A stretch of 64,000 nucleotides of DNA from positions 14,925,001 to 14,989,000 of the forward strand of contig NC_073641.1 in NCBI RefSeq assembly GCF_029407905.1, given 5' to 3'. This DNA comes from Bubalus kerabau (taxonomy: Eukaryota; Chordata; Mammalia; Artiodactyla; Bovidae). The notes beneath the pieces were generated by a model. It was not told the origin of the DNA, searched no databases, and was given only the letters and a program-made list of their open reading frames with translations. The position numbers and the translations under genes were made by a program. Below, piece after piece: positions 11,836 through 22,584 of this stretch (the first letter of the stretch is position 1; every line of letters begins with the position of its first letter).

Positions 11836-11894
11836 TTGTTTAGTCGCTAAGTCTCCAGGCTCCTCTGTCCATGAGCCTTCCCAGGCAAGAATAC
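11763..11894. repeat. Near-perfect inverted repeat (SINE snap-back)
   Basis: Arms 11763-11821 and 11836-11894 are 59 bp each and complementary at 57 positions, with a 14-bp spacer (ttattatattgttg). Both arms contain the same unusual SINE deletion and the same variant around gggaaggctcatgg. They therefore look like an inverted duplication of one copy, not two independent SINEs. Confidence 0.93.
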
Positions 11895-11951
11895 GTACAT
11901 ACATATATATATATACATACATACATACATACATACATATGTATATATATA
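11895..11951. repeat. TACA/TATA microsatellite
   Basis: Alternating purine/pyrimidine tract of TACATA and TATA units between the palindrome and the next BOV-A2. Confidence 0.9.
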
Positions 11952-12094
11952 CTGCTGCTGCTGCTGCTGCTGCTGCATCACTTCAGTCGTGTCCGACTCT
12001 GTGAGACCCCATAGATGGCAGCCCATCAGGCTCCACCATCCCTGGAATTCTCCAGGCAAGAACACTGGAGCCGGTTGCCATTTCTTTCTCCATA
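11952..12094 (-). mobile_element. BOV-A2 SINE, one monomer
   Basis: The antisense copy starts with a (CTG)n tract of about eight units, which is the reverse complement of the AGC tail. It covers one Bov-A monomer and ends at 'ttctttctccat'. The other monomer is absent. Confidence 0.93.
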
Positions 12095-13689
12095 CTGAAG
12101 AAGAAACCAAACTGCTTATATTTGAGTGATATCTGGGTGGTGGGAATTTAAGTCATTGTTATTCCCCTTTTCAAACTTTCATATATACATTTTCTGCAAT
12201 GGGCATATATGTATCACTTTGTAAACAAAGAAAAAAAATTACAAATTCCCCATACAAAACTGAGTGAAAATTTTCCAGAACTAAGTTTCAGTACATATCT
12301 AATTTCTCCATCGTTTGTAGTTTTTTTTCCCCTACGCTTAAATTCTGTAACTCTTCTTTTAAACAAAAAGAAAAATTTTCTATTAACATCATCTTAGAAA
12401 ACAAATGACATGTGAAAATTGTACTTTTTCCTAGTCTCCTGGGAAATATATGTGTGTGTGCATGTGTGTATGTGTGTGTTTGCCAACAGGATTTTCTAGG
12501 TCTGAAACTAAACTGTTATTACTGATAATGACTGTTCATGACACCTACTCAGACTGGGTGTGTTTGGAAACTTGCCCTGCAAATCGGATAAGCTAACAGT
12601 TTCCCATCATGTTTTCTCACTCACTGTGCATTCCTACACGCAGAGGTAGTTGTCCTAGTTACTCTGGTTACCAGTTTTTAAAATGCAACAACATAACATT
12701 TTATGAGAAGAATTAAACTTTGAAGATAGAATCACTAAATATTCATGCTATTATTTGAAAATTAAATAAAGACAACTTCTCTAAAATGCTTATTTTCCTC
12801 CAAAATGATTCTGTGATGTTTAGTTTCCTACTTTTTATAGATACTGTTACCTATGATATAGGATACTATTAACTGTGATTTATTTGTTCCAGTATCCGGT
12901 GGGCTACAGTCCAACGGGGTCACAAAGAGTTGGACACGACTTAGTGACTGAACAACAATGACAATTTATATACAGCACCAAATACTTGTTCAAGTGCCAC
13001 AGATGACAAAGGAAACATTCTGAAGGTAGAAAAGTACTTCAAGGACAAAGAAAGCAATGGAATGGGATAAGAGAGGAGTCTAGGGGTGAATAGAGAAAGC
13101 GCATTTATGTACAAGAGGAAGTCAGTAACTGAAAACTCCTCATCACATTCACTCTGAGCAATACCCCACCTTGCCCCTCCTCGGGGGAAGTGCAGCCTCT
13201 TCCTCTTCCAGACTTCACCAGCCCTCTCTAGTCCCCAGTCTCCCAAGCTCTGCAGACCTGCAGGTAACCTCAGAGATGAACCAGTATAATGGAACCGAGG
13301 GCCTGCAAAATCCGTCCACACAAGCCCAGCATGTCCTAGGAAGTACAAGAAAAGAATGCTTGGTGCCTCCCAAGAGCTCAGACTGTCAAGACAGCTGGAG
13401 CCATAGAGTATTTTGTCTGTAGAATAAAGAAAACCCCTGTGAGCATATCTAGCTTCACTCTACAGGCCTGAGTGCCAACTTCTGAATTCGATGATGCAGT
13501 TTTGAATTATAATGGTCTCCATAGTCAAATATACATAATATTATGAGTTAAGAAAAGAGAGTATGTGAGTATGTGGGTGGAAAATAGTTCAGGCTCTTCA
13601 CTCAGAGTAGTGATCTTAACAATTTATTGTGCTTTCTGTGTCACTCTCTTTAAAATTTAGTGTGTATATTGTTAATACCTTTTGGAAGA
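12095..13689. other. Mostly unique sequence
   Basis: Holds a TG microsatellite at about 12447-12481, a small SINE fragment listed separately and a moderately GC-rich stretch at about 13140-13330. Open frames cross that stretch on both strands (12941-13348 minus, 13171-13422 plus), but neither has recognisable similarity or convincing splice sites. Confidence 0.5.
12895..12958 (+). mobile_element. Bov-tA 3' fragment
   Basis: The last roughly 65 bp of a Bov-A body (ggtgggctacagtccaacgg, then ttggacacgacttagtgac) with tail 'tgaacaacaatgaca'. The 5' part is missing. Confidence 0.85.
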
Positions 13690-14070
13690 CATTATCAAAA
13701 CTCTGAAAATGAAAATGAAGATTTATGAATTTGACCTAGTAAATATTCTAGAAAATTACTCTAAGGAAATAATCAGTTCACTAATACTTATACACAAGGT
13801 TATTCATCAAAGTGTTATTATAATACCAAACTATGAGAAACAATCTATGAAGCTTGATTAAATAAATGATGGTGTGCATATATATATATATATACACACA
13901 CACAATAAAATATTATTGGTCCATTAGATACTATAATGTAGTCATCTTTATTATTAACTTAGAAAGAGGTCTAGACTTCATCAAATTAAAAGTTTAGGCT
14001 AAAAATGGTATGCATGGTATGATCCATTAAACATATACATAGAAAACAGTCTAGAGGGTTCTAAACCAAA
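13690..14070 (+). mobile_element. Old L1 (L1ME type) 3' region
   Basis: It reads 'actctaaggaaataatcag', 'gttattcatcaaagtgtta', 'gcttgattaaataaatgatgg' and 'atattattggtccattaga', the usual order in fossil L1 ORF2/3' UTR. A (TA)n(CA)n microsatellite lies inside at about 13876-13903. Confidence 0.65.
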
Positions 14071-15117
14071 ATATTCACAATATTTATCTCAGAAGTATTG
14101 TCAGTAAATACCAGTCTCTTCTTTCTATACTCTTTCTATACTTACTGAATGTAGTAATATAGAGCAAGGGAAAAAAATAATCCACCCCTATTTTCTGGGA
14201 CACAGAAAGATTTTTATTAGAACGATCATTTGAATAGCTTAATATCTCATTTTTCTGTGTAACGTCATGCTTGTGTCTGCATGAGGATGCATTGTGATCC
14301 TGGCTTGAGTTTGAACCAAGCAGTGGGTATACAGATATGACATATTTTATTCTTCAACTTACAAGCATTGGGGTGTCAGGAAATCATCCTGACTATAAGT
14401 TGAACAAAATTAGTAAAACAGCATTAGCATCTTATCTTCACGCTGTCAGAAATGCCCATAATCTTCCAACTGCAATCTGGCAACCTCATGGATGAATAGT
14501 TCTATTCATCAGAAGATTCTTATTCGGGTATTAAAAATACATGGCATGGCTACCACCACCACCACATCCTCTCACAACCTTGGCAGACATCATTAATCAC
14601 ACTTTGTCCTGTGAACCCAGATGTGGCCTCAAAATCCTTTCCAACACAGCTGTGCTCCAGGCAGACCCTATCAATCATTTATTTCAACTCAAGTTGAAAC
14701 CTATTAGCCATATCTGCTCTGATTACTCTGGCTGGAACATTATTATTCCTTTGACTGGTTCCCAGACTACAGAGTTGAGAAGCATGACCACTTTCTTTCT
14801 CTAATGATCTTTCTTCCTTTCAAATGTCTAGAACTTATAAAGGTGTTACTGACATAAGGTTAATTCACCAAGCAGCATGTTTTAAAAAGCCCTCTACCTC
14901 CAGCCCTGAACCACATAAAAGAACTATCTCTTCTCAAGAATTACAGGACAAAAATTTCCTTTCTTCCCTGTGATGACTCCATTTATATTCCATATAGATT
15001 AATACAGTATTAAGAACAATCACAAATATTTACAGATAAAAGGAATATAATAAGCTAAAATGGCCAAGGTTGACTTATATGGAACGAGAGCAATAATGGA
15101 ATAATTTTTGTTTTCCA
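14071..15117. other. Unique sequence, no feature recognised
   Basis: No repeat assigned. An 87-codon plus-strand frame at 14541-14804 has no recognised similarity and no clear splice signals. Confidence 0.5.
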
Positions 15118-15126
15118 CATCCACAA

Positions 15127-17234
15127 TTCAGACTTAAATTGAATAAAGTAGAGAAAACCACTAGACCATTCAGTGGTTTGACCTAAATCAAACCCCTTAT
15201 GATTATACAGTGGAAGTGACAGATAGATTCAAGGGATGAGATCTGATCGACATGATGCCTGAAGAACTATGGATGGAGGTCTGTGACATTGTACAGGAGG
15301 CGGTGATCAAAACCATCCTCAAGAAAAAGAAATGCAAAAAGGCAAAATGGCTCTCTGAGGAGGCCTTACAAATAGCTGAGAAAAGAAGAGAAGCTAAAGG
15401 CAAAGGAGAAAAGGAAAGATACACCTATCTGAATGCAGAGTTCCAAAGAATAGCCAGGAGAGATAAGAAAGCCTTACTCAATGATCAATGCAAAGAAATA
15501 GAGGAAAACAATAGAATGGGAAAGACTAGAGAGCTCTTCAAAAAAAAAATTAGAGATACCAGGGGAATATTTCATGCAAAGATGGGCACAATAAAGGACA
15601 GAAACAGTATGGATCTAACAGAAGCAGAAGATATGAAGAAGAGGTGGCAAGAATACACAGAACAATAAAAAAAGATCCTCATGACCCAGATCACTCACCT
15701 AGAGCCAGACATCTTGGAGTGCAAAGTCAAGTGGGCCCTAACATGTATCACTATGAACAACGCTAGTGGAGGTGATGGAATTCCAGCTAAGCTATTTAAA
15801 ATCCTAAATGATGATGCTGCACTCAATATGCCAGCAAATTTGGAAAACTCAGCAGTGGCCACAGGACTGGAAAAGATCAGTTTTCATTACAATCCCAAAG
15901 AAGGGCAATGCAAAAGAATGTTCAAGCTACACACAATTGTGCTCATTTCACATGCTAGCAAAGTAATGCTCAAAATTCTCCAAGTCAGGCTTAAAAAGTG
16001 CATGAACCGAGAACTTCCAGATGTTCAAGCTGGATTTAGAAAAGGCAGAGGAATCAGAGATCAAACTGCCAAATCATAGAAATTCAACATCATAGAATTC
16101 AGCATCATAGAAAAAGCAAGAGAATTCCAGGAAAACATCTACTTCTGTTTCATTGACTGTGCTAAAGCCTTTGACCATGTGGATCACAACAAACCATGGA
16201 AAATTCTTAAAGAGATGGGAATACCAGACCACCTTACCTGCCTCCTGAGAAACCTGTGTGCAGGTCAAGAAGCAACAGTTAGAAGTGGACATGGAACAAC
16301 CGATTGATTCCAAATTGGGAAAGGAGTACATCAAGGCTGTATATTGTCACTCTGCTTATTTAACTTATATGAAGAGTACATCATGTGAAATGCCAGGCTG
16401 GCTGAAGCACAAGCTGGAATCAAGATTGCTGGGAGAAATATCAATAACCTCAGATATGCAGATGACACCACCCTTATGGCAGAAAGTGAAGAGGAACTAA
16501 CGAGTCTCTTGATGAAAGGGAAAGAGGAGAGTGAAAAAGCTGGCTTAAAACTCAACATTCAAAAAACTAAGATCATGGCATCCAGTCCCATAACTTCATG
16601 GCAAACAGATGAGGAAAAAATGGAAACAGTGATAGACTTTATGTTCTTGGGCTCCAAAATCATTGCAAATGGTGACTGCAGTCACGAAATTAAAAGATGT
16701 TTGCTCCTTGTAAGAAAAGCTATGACAAATCTAGACAGCATATTAAAAAAGCAGAGACATTACTTTGCTAACAAAGGTCAGTCTAGTCAAGGTTATGGTT
16801 TTTCCAGTAGTCATGTATGGATATGAGAGTTGGACCATAATGAAGGCTGAGCACCAAATAATTGCTACTTTTGAACTGTGGTGTTGGAGAAGATTCTTGA
16901 GAATCCCTTGCACTTCAAGGACATCAACCAATCAATCCTAGAGGAAATCAATCCTGAATATTCATTAGAAGAACTGATTATGAAACTGAAGCTCCAGTAC
17001 TTTGGCCACCTGATGTGAAGAGATGATGCATTGGAAAAGACCCTGATTCTGGGAAAGAGAGAAGATAGGAGGAGAAGGGGACGACAGAGGATGAGATGGT
17101 TGGATGGCATAATTAACTCATTGGACATGAGTTTGAGCTAGCTCTGGGAGATGGTGAAGGACAGAAAAGCCTGCGTGCTGCAGTCCATGGGGTCACAAAT
17201 ACTCAGACATAACTGAACGACTGAACAACAACAG
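15127..17234 (+). mobile_element. BovB LINE, 5'-truncated, 2.1 kb
   Basis: Covers the linker region upstream of the reverse transcriptase, the reverse-transcriptase core and the 3' end. It carries frameshifts, stops and internal deletions (for example near 15665-15710), so the protein is broken into pieces at 15252-15668, 15681-16079, 16258-16500 and 16476-16826. The motif-C coding stretch is recognisable near 16455. A 9-bp target-site duplication, catccacaa, sits at 15118-15126 and 17235-17243. The endonuclease domain is absent. A 15-bp tandem duplication lies at about 16081-16111. Confidence 0.95.
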
Positions 17235-17269
17235 CATCCACAAAAAACATTTTTCTTCCAAAAGTTTGT

Positions 17270-18480
17270 CTGAGGAAAGCATTATGAAATCCCTGACTAG
17301 GAACCTCTACATGTAATATAAGCAGGATCCAGCCTCATAGAAACGATCACTTGATAACCTGGATCAATATGGCAAATTCATCACAGATTTTTAACTCCAA
17401 GCCTCAGATCCCAAACTAACACACACAAAATGTTAGCCCTAGAAAAGTAGAATTGTGTGTTGCCATCAATCCAGGAATTTTGAAGAAATCCTTAAAAATT
17501 AAGGCTAATATAATCATATAGGGTACAGGAAACCATGACCAAAATATGTAGAAAAAATACAACTAAGGGAGTGGAAATAGTTTAATAGGAACTTTGGAAT
17601 GGAAGAATACTAAAACTCACAGAATAAAAAAATAAAAATCAAAGAAATTTCTCCAAACTCAACAGTGACACTAGCTTTTAGATTTAAAGTTCCCATAAAA
17701 CGCTGCTGATGCTGCTGCTAAGTTGCTTCAGTCATGTCCTACTCTGTGTGACCCCATAGACAGCAGCCTACCAGGCTCCCCCGTCCCTGGGAGTCTCCAG
17801 GCAAGAACACTGGAGTGGGTTGCCATTTCCTTCTCCAATGCATGAAAGTGAAAAGTGAAAGTGAAGTCGCTCAGTCGTGTCCAACTCTTAGTGACCCCAT
17901 GGACTGCAGCCTACGAGGCTCCTCTGTCCATGGGATTTTCCAGGCAAGAGTACTGGAGTGGGTTGCCATTGCCTTCTCCGCATAGAATGCTAAATAGATT
18001 TAAATAGACACATCTTAATTAAATTTCCTAATACCAGGAGAAAGTTCCCAAAGAGAGAGACAGAAGAAAAGATTACTTGGAACAAGAATCAATATGGTAT
18101 CACACTTCTCAGCAGAAACACTGGTTGCTAACTGACATTAGGAAATCTACTCAATTTTTTTAGAGAAAAGTATTCTAAACAGAATATTTTATCCTAGAAA
18201 AACTAACGTTGAAGTTAAAGGACAACAACAAAAAAAATGACAATTTTAAATATAAGAAACATTGCAATAAAGAATTTATAAGGGGATTAAAGGCTTAAAA
18301 TGATAAGACAGTTGGGAAATTGTATTTCCTTTTTTGAGAGGAAGCATGATTTTGATAGCCTTTAAAATAACTCCCAAGAATATCCAGCAAAATTTGTAAA
18401 GATGTACACTGAAAGAAGAAAAAGAATGGAGCAAAGGTAGTCTTCTCAACAAATGGGGCGAGTACAACTGGACATCTACA
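17270..18480 (+). mobile_element. HAL1/L1-like fossil
   Basis: A-rich sequence resembling HAL1 (an L1 derivative with an ORF1-like region only), for instance 'aatttctccaaactcaacag' and 'cacttctcagcagaaacac', interrupted by a BOV-A2. Highly diverged. The family call rests on general resemblance. Confidence 0.4.
17702..17980 (-). mobile_element. BOV-A2 SINE, full dimer
   Basis: Antisense dimer beginning with the GCTGCTG tail complement. Two monomers are joined by atgaaagtgaaaagtgaaag. A possible imperfect target-site duplication (cataaaacgct at 17694-17704, catagaatgct at 17981-17991, 9 of 11) flanks it. Confidence 0.95.
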
Positions 18481-18900
18481 TGCAAAAAAACAAATCTAAA
18501 AAAGAAGAAACATTTTTAAAAAAGAAAGAGAATCTACCCACAGGCCTTATTCCCTTCACAAAAATTAACTTAAAATGGATCACAGACCTAAATGTAAAAT
18601 CTAAAATTGAAACATAGGGGAAAAACCTAGATGACCTTGGATATGGTGATGATTTTTAAGATACATCAAAGACATAATTCATGAAATAAAATTAGTAGGC
18701 TCGACTTCATTAAAATTAAATTTATTGCTTCTCAAAATATGGTATCAAGAAATTAGAAGATAAGCCACAAACTGGGGGAAAAAAGACACAACTGATAAAG
18801 GACTATTATCCAAAACATACAAATAACTGTTAACACTCAACAATAAGAAAACAAACAACCGAAACAAAAACTGAGCCAAAGATACCTCACTAATGAGGAT

Positions 18901-19306
18901 CAGTTCAGTTCAGTCGCTCAGTCATGTCCGACTCTTTGTGACCCCATGAATCGCAGCATGCCAGGCCTCCCTGTCCATCACCAACTCCCTGAATTCACTC
19001 AGACTCACGTCCATCGAGTCAGTGATGCCATCCAGCCATCTCATCCTCTGTCATCCCCTTCTCCTCCTGCCCCCAATCCCTCCCAGCATCAGAGTCTTTT
19101 CCAATGAGTCAACTCTTCACATGAGGTGGCCAAAGTACTGGAGTTTCAGCTTTAGCAGCATTCCTTCCAAAGAAATCCCAGGGCTGATCTTCAGAATGGA
19201 CTGGTTGGATCTCCTTGCAGTCCAAGGGACTCTCAAGAGTCTTCTCCAACACCACAGTTCAAAAGCATCAATTCTTTGGTGCTCAGCTTTCTTCACAGTC
19301 CAACTC
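18901..19306 (-). mobile_element. BovB LINE 3' end
   Basis: The antisense last 406 bp of BovB, starting with the reverse complement of the ACTGAACTG tail. Target-site duplication of 14 bp with one mismatch: tcactaatgaggat at 18887-18900 and tcactaatgacgat at 19307-19320. Confidence 0.97.
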
Positions 19307-19594
19307 TCACTAATGACGATACACAGATGCAAATAAGCATTTGAAAAGATGCTTCATCTCATACGTCATCAGGGAAGCACAAATAAAAATAACAATAAGG
19401 CACCACTACACACATACTAAGCATGTATTAAAATGGCCAAAATCTGGAACACTGACAACACCGAATGCTGGTGGGAATGTGGAGGCACGGGAACTCTTAT
19501 TTATGGCCAGGAGGAGTGCAAAATGGTATGGCCAACTTGCAAGACACCTTGGCAGTTTCTTAAAAAATTAAACATACTTCTACCATATGATCCA

Positions 19595-20109
19595 ACCTAG
19601 ACAGCATATGAAAAAGCAGAGACATTACTTTGCCAACAAAGGTCCGTCTAGTCAAGGCTATGAATTTTCCAGTAGTCATGTATGGGTGTGAGAGTTGGAC
19701 TGTGAAGAAAGCTGAGCGCTGAAGAATTGATGCTTTTGAACTGTGGTGTTGGAGAAGACTCTTGAGAGTCCTTCAGACTGCAAGGAGATGCAACCAGTCC
19801 ATCCTAAAGGAGATCAGTGCTGGATGTTCATTGGAAGGACTGATGTTGAAGCTGAAACTCCAATACTTTGGCCACCTCATGCGAAGAGTTGACTCTTTGG
19901 AAAAGACCCTGATGCTGGGAGGGATTGGGGGCAGGAGGAGAAGGGGACAACAGAGGATGAGATGGCTGGATGGTATCACTGACTCGATGGACGTGAGTTT
20001 GGGTAAACTCCGGGAGTTGGTGATGGACAGGGAGGCCTGGCATGCTGCAGTTCATGTGGTCACAAAGAGTCAGACACGACTGAGCATCTGAACTGAACTG
20101 AACTGAACT
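19595..20109 (+). mobile_element. BovB LINE 3' end
   Basis: The sense 515-bp 3' end, running into an ACTGAACTGAACTGA-type tail. Perfect 10-bp target-site duplication, atatgatcca, at 19585-19594 and 20110-20119. The open frame 19762-20091 is the remnant C-terminus of ORF2. It is in opposite orientation to the copy about 290 bp upstream. Confidence 0.97.
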
Positions 20110-20741
20110 ATATGATCCAGTACTTATGCTCTTTGATATTCATCCAAAGGAGCTGAAAACTTATGTCCAGATAAAAACTTACATAGATGCTTATAAAGGT
20201 TTTATTCATAATTGCCAGCACCTGGAAACAACCAACACATCCTTCAGTATCCTGATGAATGGAAAAATAAACCTTGGTACATTCAGACAATGGAATATTA
20301 TTCACTGCTAAAAAGAAATGACCTATCAACCATGAAGAGACATGGAAGAACCTTAAATACATATGACTAAGAAGCCAATCTGAGAAGACTACATGTATCA
20401 TGGTTCCAGCTATATGACATTCTGGAAAAGGCAAATGTATGGAGACAGTAAAAAGATCAGGATCAGAGGGGATGAATAGGCAGAGCATAGAGGATTTTTA
20501 GGGAACTGAAAATGCTCGGTATGATACTATAAAGATGTTACATGTCAATATACATTTGTCCCAACCTACAGAACGTTCACCAAGAGTAATGTAAACTGTG
20601 GACTTTGGGTGATAATGACGTGCTCATGTAGGTTCATCAGTTGTAACAAAAATTAGTACTGGGTTGGGGGAGGGGGGAGGTGGTGTGTTGGTAATGGGGG
20701 AGGCTATGCATGAGTGGGGGCAGGGAGTATATGAGAACTCT

Positions 20742-21040
20742 GAAAGTGAAAGTCACTCAGTCGTGTCCGACTCTTTGCGAATCCATGGACTGTATAGTCC
20801 ATGGAATTCTCTAGGCCAGAATACTGGAGTGGGTAGCTTTTCCCTTCTCCAGGGGATCTTCCCAACCCAGGGATCGAACCCAGGTCTTCCACATTGCAGG
20901 TGGATTCTTTACCAGCTGAGCCACAAGGGAAGCCCAAGAATACTGGGGTGTGTAGCCTATCCCTTCTCCAGAGGATCTTCCCGACCCAAGAATCAAACTG
21001 GGGTCTCCTGCATTGCAGGCAGATTCTTTACCAACTGAGA
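20742..21040 (-). mobile_element. Bov-tA SINE with duplicated head segment
   Basis: The antisense SINE starts 'gaaagtgaaagtcactcag'. At 20936, directly after the reverse-complement head (gggaagccc), a second partial unit follows (aagaatactggggtgtgtag through ttaccaactga). The same arrangement occurs at 58.4-58.65 kb, so it is a subfamily structure and not a local accident. Confidence 0.9.
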
Positions 21041-21126
21041 ACTCTCTGAACCTTCCTTTTAATCTTGTTGTGAACCTAAAACTACTCTTTAAAAAATCAA
21101 GTGTTAAAAGAAAGATTACTGCAAAT

Positions 21127-21200
21127 GAAAGGAAGAAAGGGGGAGAGAGGAGAAAGAAAGAGGAAGGATGGGAGGGAAGAAGGGAAGAAAGACGGAGAAG
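21127..21200. repeat. Polypurine tract
   Basis: About 74 bp of GGAAGAAA/GGGAGA-type purines on the plus strand with only two or three pyrimidines. Such tracts can adopt triplex (H-DNA) form. Nothing next to it indicates a function. Confidence 0.85.
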
Positions 21201-22009
21201 GTTGAAAACAACTTTCTTCAGCAGCTTGGATAAAGAGCTGTGAAAAGTCATCACCCTCCAACATCCATTTAGTGACTCATGTGAAACAAGCTTGTTCTGA
21301 AGTTCAATTTCCTATATTTGGAATTAGGGGTTTTACATTCTCAGCAGACATGCCAAGTGCTCTCTCCTTGTTCCCTTTCCATGGCAAGGAAAAGGGCACA
21401 CAGATCTACTTCCATACAGATTCCTCATCGTCACCGGAAGAATAGCTGGCTTCCTAGGAGACTGCATGAGATCCTCTTTTACTTATGGAATTAGGTGCCC
21501 AGAAAGAGCATTGCTTGCCCTGCATAACAATAGAGCAGTTTCCTCAAATAACCACATAGATAAAATGGCGGTTTGTACAATGTCTCCCTTAGCCCGGTGT
21601 ATATAAAGTATCATTCGCTTACGGTATTTTCCCGACCCCAAAATACGTAAACAGGAGGGTGGTCCAAGGGAATCACAAGGTAAGCCTCTCGTAAAATAAT
21701 AAGAGCTAGGTTTGTGTCCACAGGGCTCTTGCATAATTCTGCTTCAGCCCTCACAAAGAGCCCTGTTAGGTGGGAAGGACAGATATAATTATTATCTGTT
21801 ATTTTAGAGAAGGATAATTTTCAGCCCAGAGCATTTAATGAAACGTCAAAGAACATTCAGCAAGTCACTCAGGCTGGCTTCATAAATACCTCCTATGTGT
21901 CGGCAATTGCTGTTCTGAACACAGGCCAAAAGCTGGAAAGTTTCAACACTGAACCTGGGGGCTAGCAGGGGGAGGCAGGTAGCAAACATGTGTCATTTTA
22001 AAATATAGC
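21201..22009. other. Mostly unique sequence
   Basis: No clear gene. A possible MIR remnant on the minus strand (about 21735-21880, 'gttattttagagaaggataa' type text) is too degraded for a firm call. Confidence 0.4.
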
Positions 22010-22300
22010 AGTGTGTTCACGCCCATCTCAAATTCCCTGTCTATCCCTTCCCCCCTTCTTTCCCCCACTACCCACCCCTGGCAATCATAGGTTTGTTCTC
22101 TAAGTCTGTGAATCTCTTTCTATTTTGTAAGTTCCTTTGTATCATGTCTTTTTAGGTTCCACATATAGCTCATGGATTTCTGCTAAATGTTATGCAGCAG
22201 CCGGGATGGGAGGGGAGTTTGGGGGAGAATGGATACATGTATATGTATGGCTGAGTTCCTCTGCCATTCACCTGAAGCTATCACAACATTGTTAATGGTC
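22010..22300 (+). mobile_element. L1 3' UTR with 5' inversion (twin priming)
   Basis: Segment 22010-22186 is antisense L1 3' UTR (reverse complement of the 'gagattcacagacttagag' block). It is followed at about 22192-22300 by the sense 3' terminus (ggatgggaggggagtttggg, then gaagctatcacaacattg). Upstream 3' UTR in reverse followed by the terminus in forward order is the usual product of twin-primed L1 insertion. Confidence 0.65.
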
Positions 22301-22302
22301 TA

Positions 22303-22573
22303 TGCTGCTGCTGCTAAGTCGCTTCAGTCGTATCCGACTCTGCGACCCCACTCAGCAGCCCACCAGGCTCCGCCGTCCCTGGGATTCTCAAGGCAAGAAC
22401 ACTGGAGTGGGTTGCCATTTCCTTCTCCAATGCATGAAAGTGAAAAGTGAAAGTGAAGTCGCTCACTCGTGCCCAACTGGTCTAGACCCCATGGACTGTA
22501 GCCCACCAGGTTCCTTCGCCCATGGGATTTTCCAGGCAAGAGTACTGGAGTGGGGTGCCATTGCTTTCTCTGG
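22303..22573 (-). mobile_element. BOV-A2 SINE, full dimer
   Basis: The antisense dimer begins with the (GCT)n tail complement and has the atgaaagtgaaaagtgaaag linker between monomers. It is inserted at the 3' end of the L1 segment. No clear target-site duplication. Confidence 0.95.
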
Positions 22574-22584
22574 TTAATTGCCTT

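Larger units (their letters stand above)
18481..20740 (+). mobile_element. Old L1 ORF2/3' region split by two BovB insertions
   Basis: L1 sequence at 18541-18886 continues at 19321-19584 and again at 20120-20740. When the two BovB copies and their duplications are removed the parts follow one another in L1 order (phrases 'ggactattatccaaaacata', 'atggccaaaatctggaacac', 'tggaatattattcactgct'). The open frame at 19341-19571 is a degenerate ORF2 C-terminal piece. No function remains. Confidence 0.75.

Noticed and set aside
12941..13348. 135-codon minus-strand frame
   Set aside because: Its right part is the antisense of a GC-rich stretch and its left edge enters a SINE fragment. No recognisable domain or splice context.
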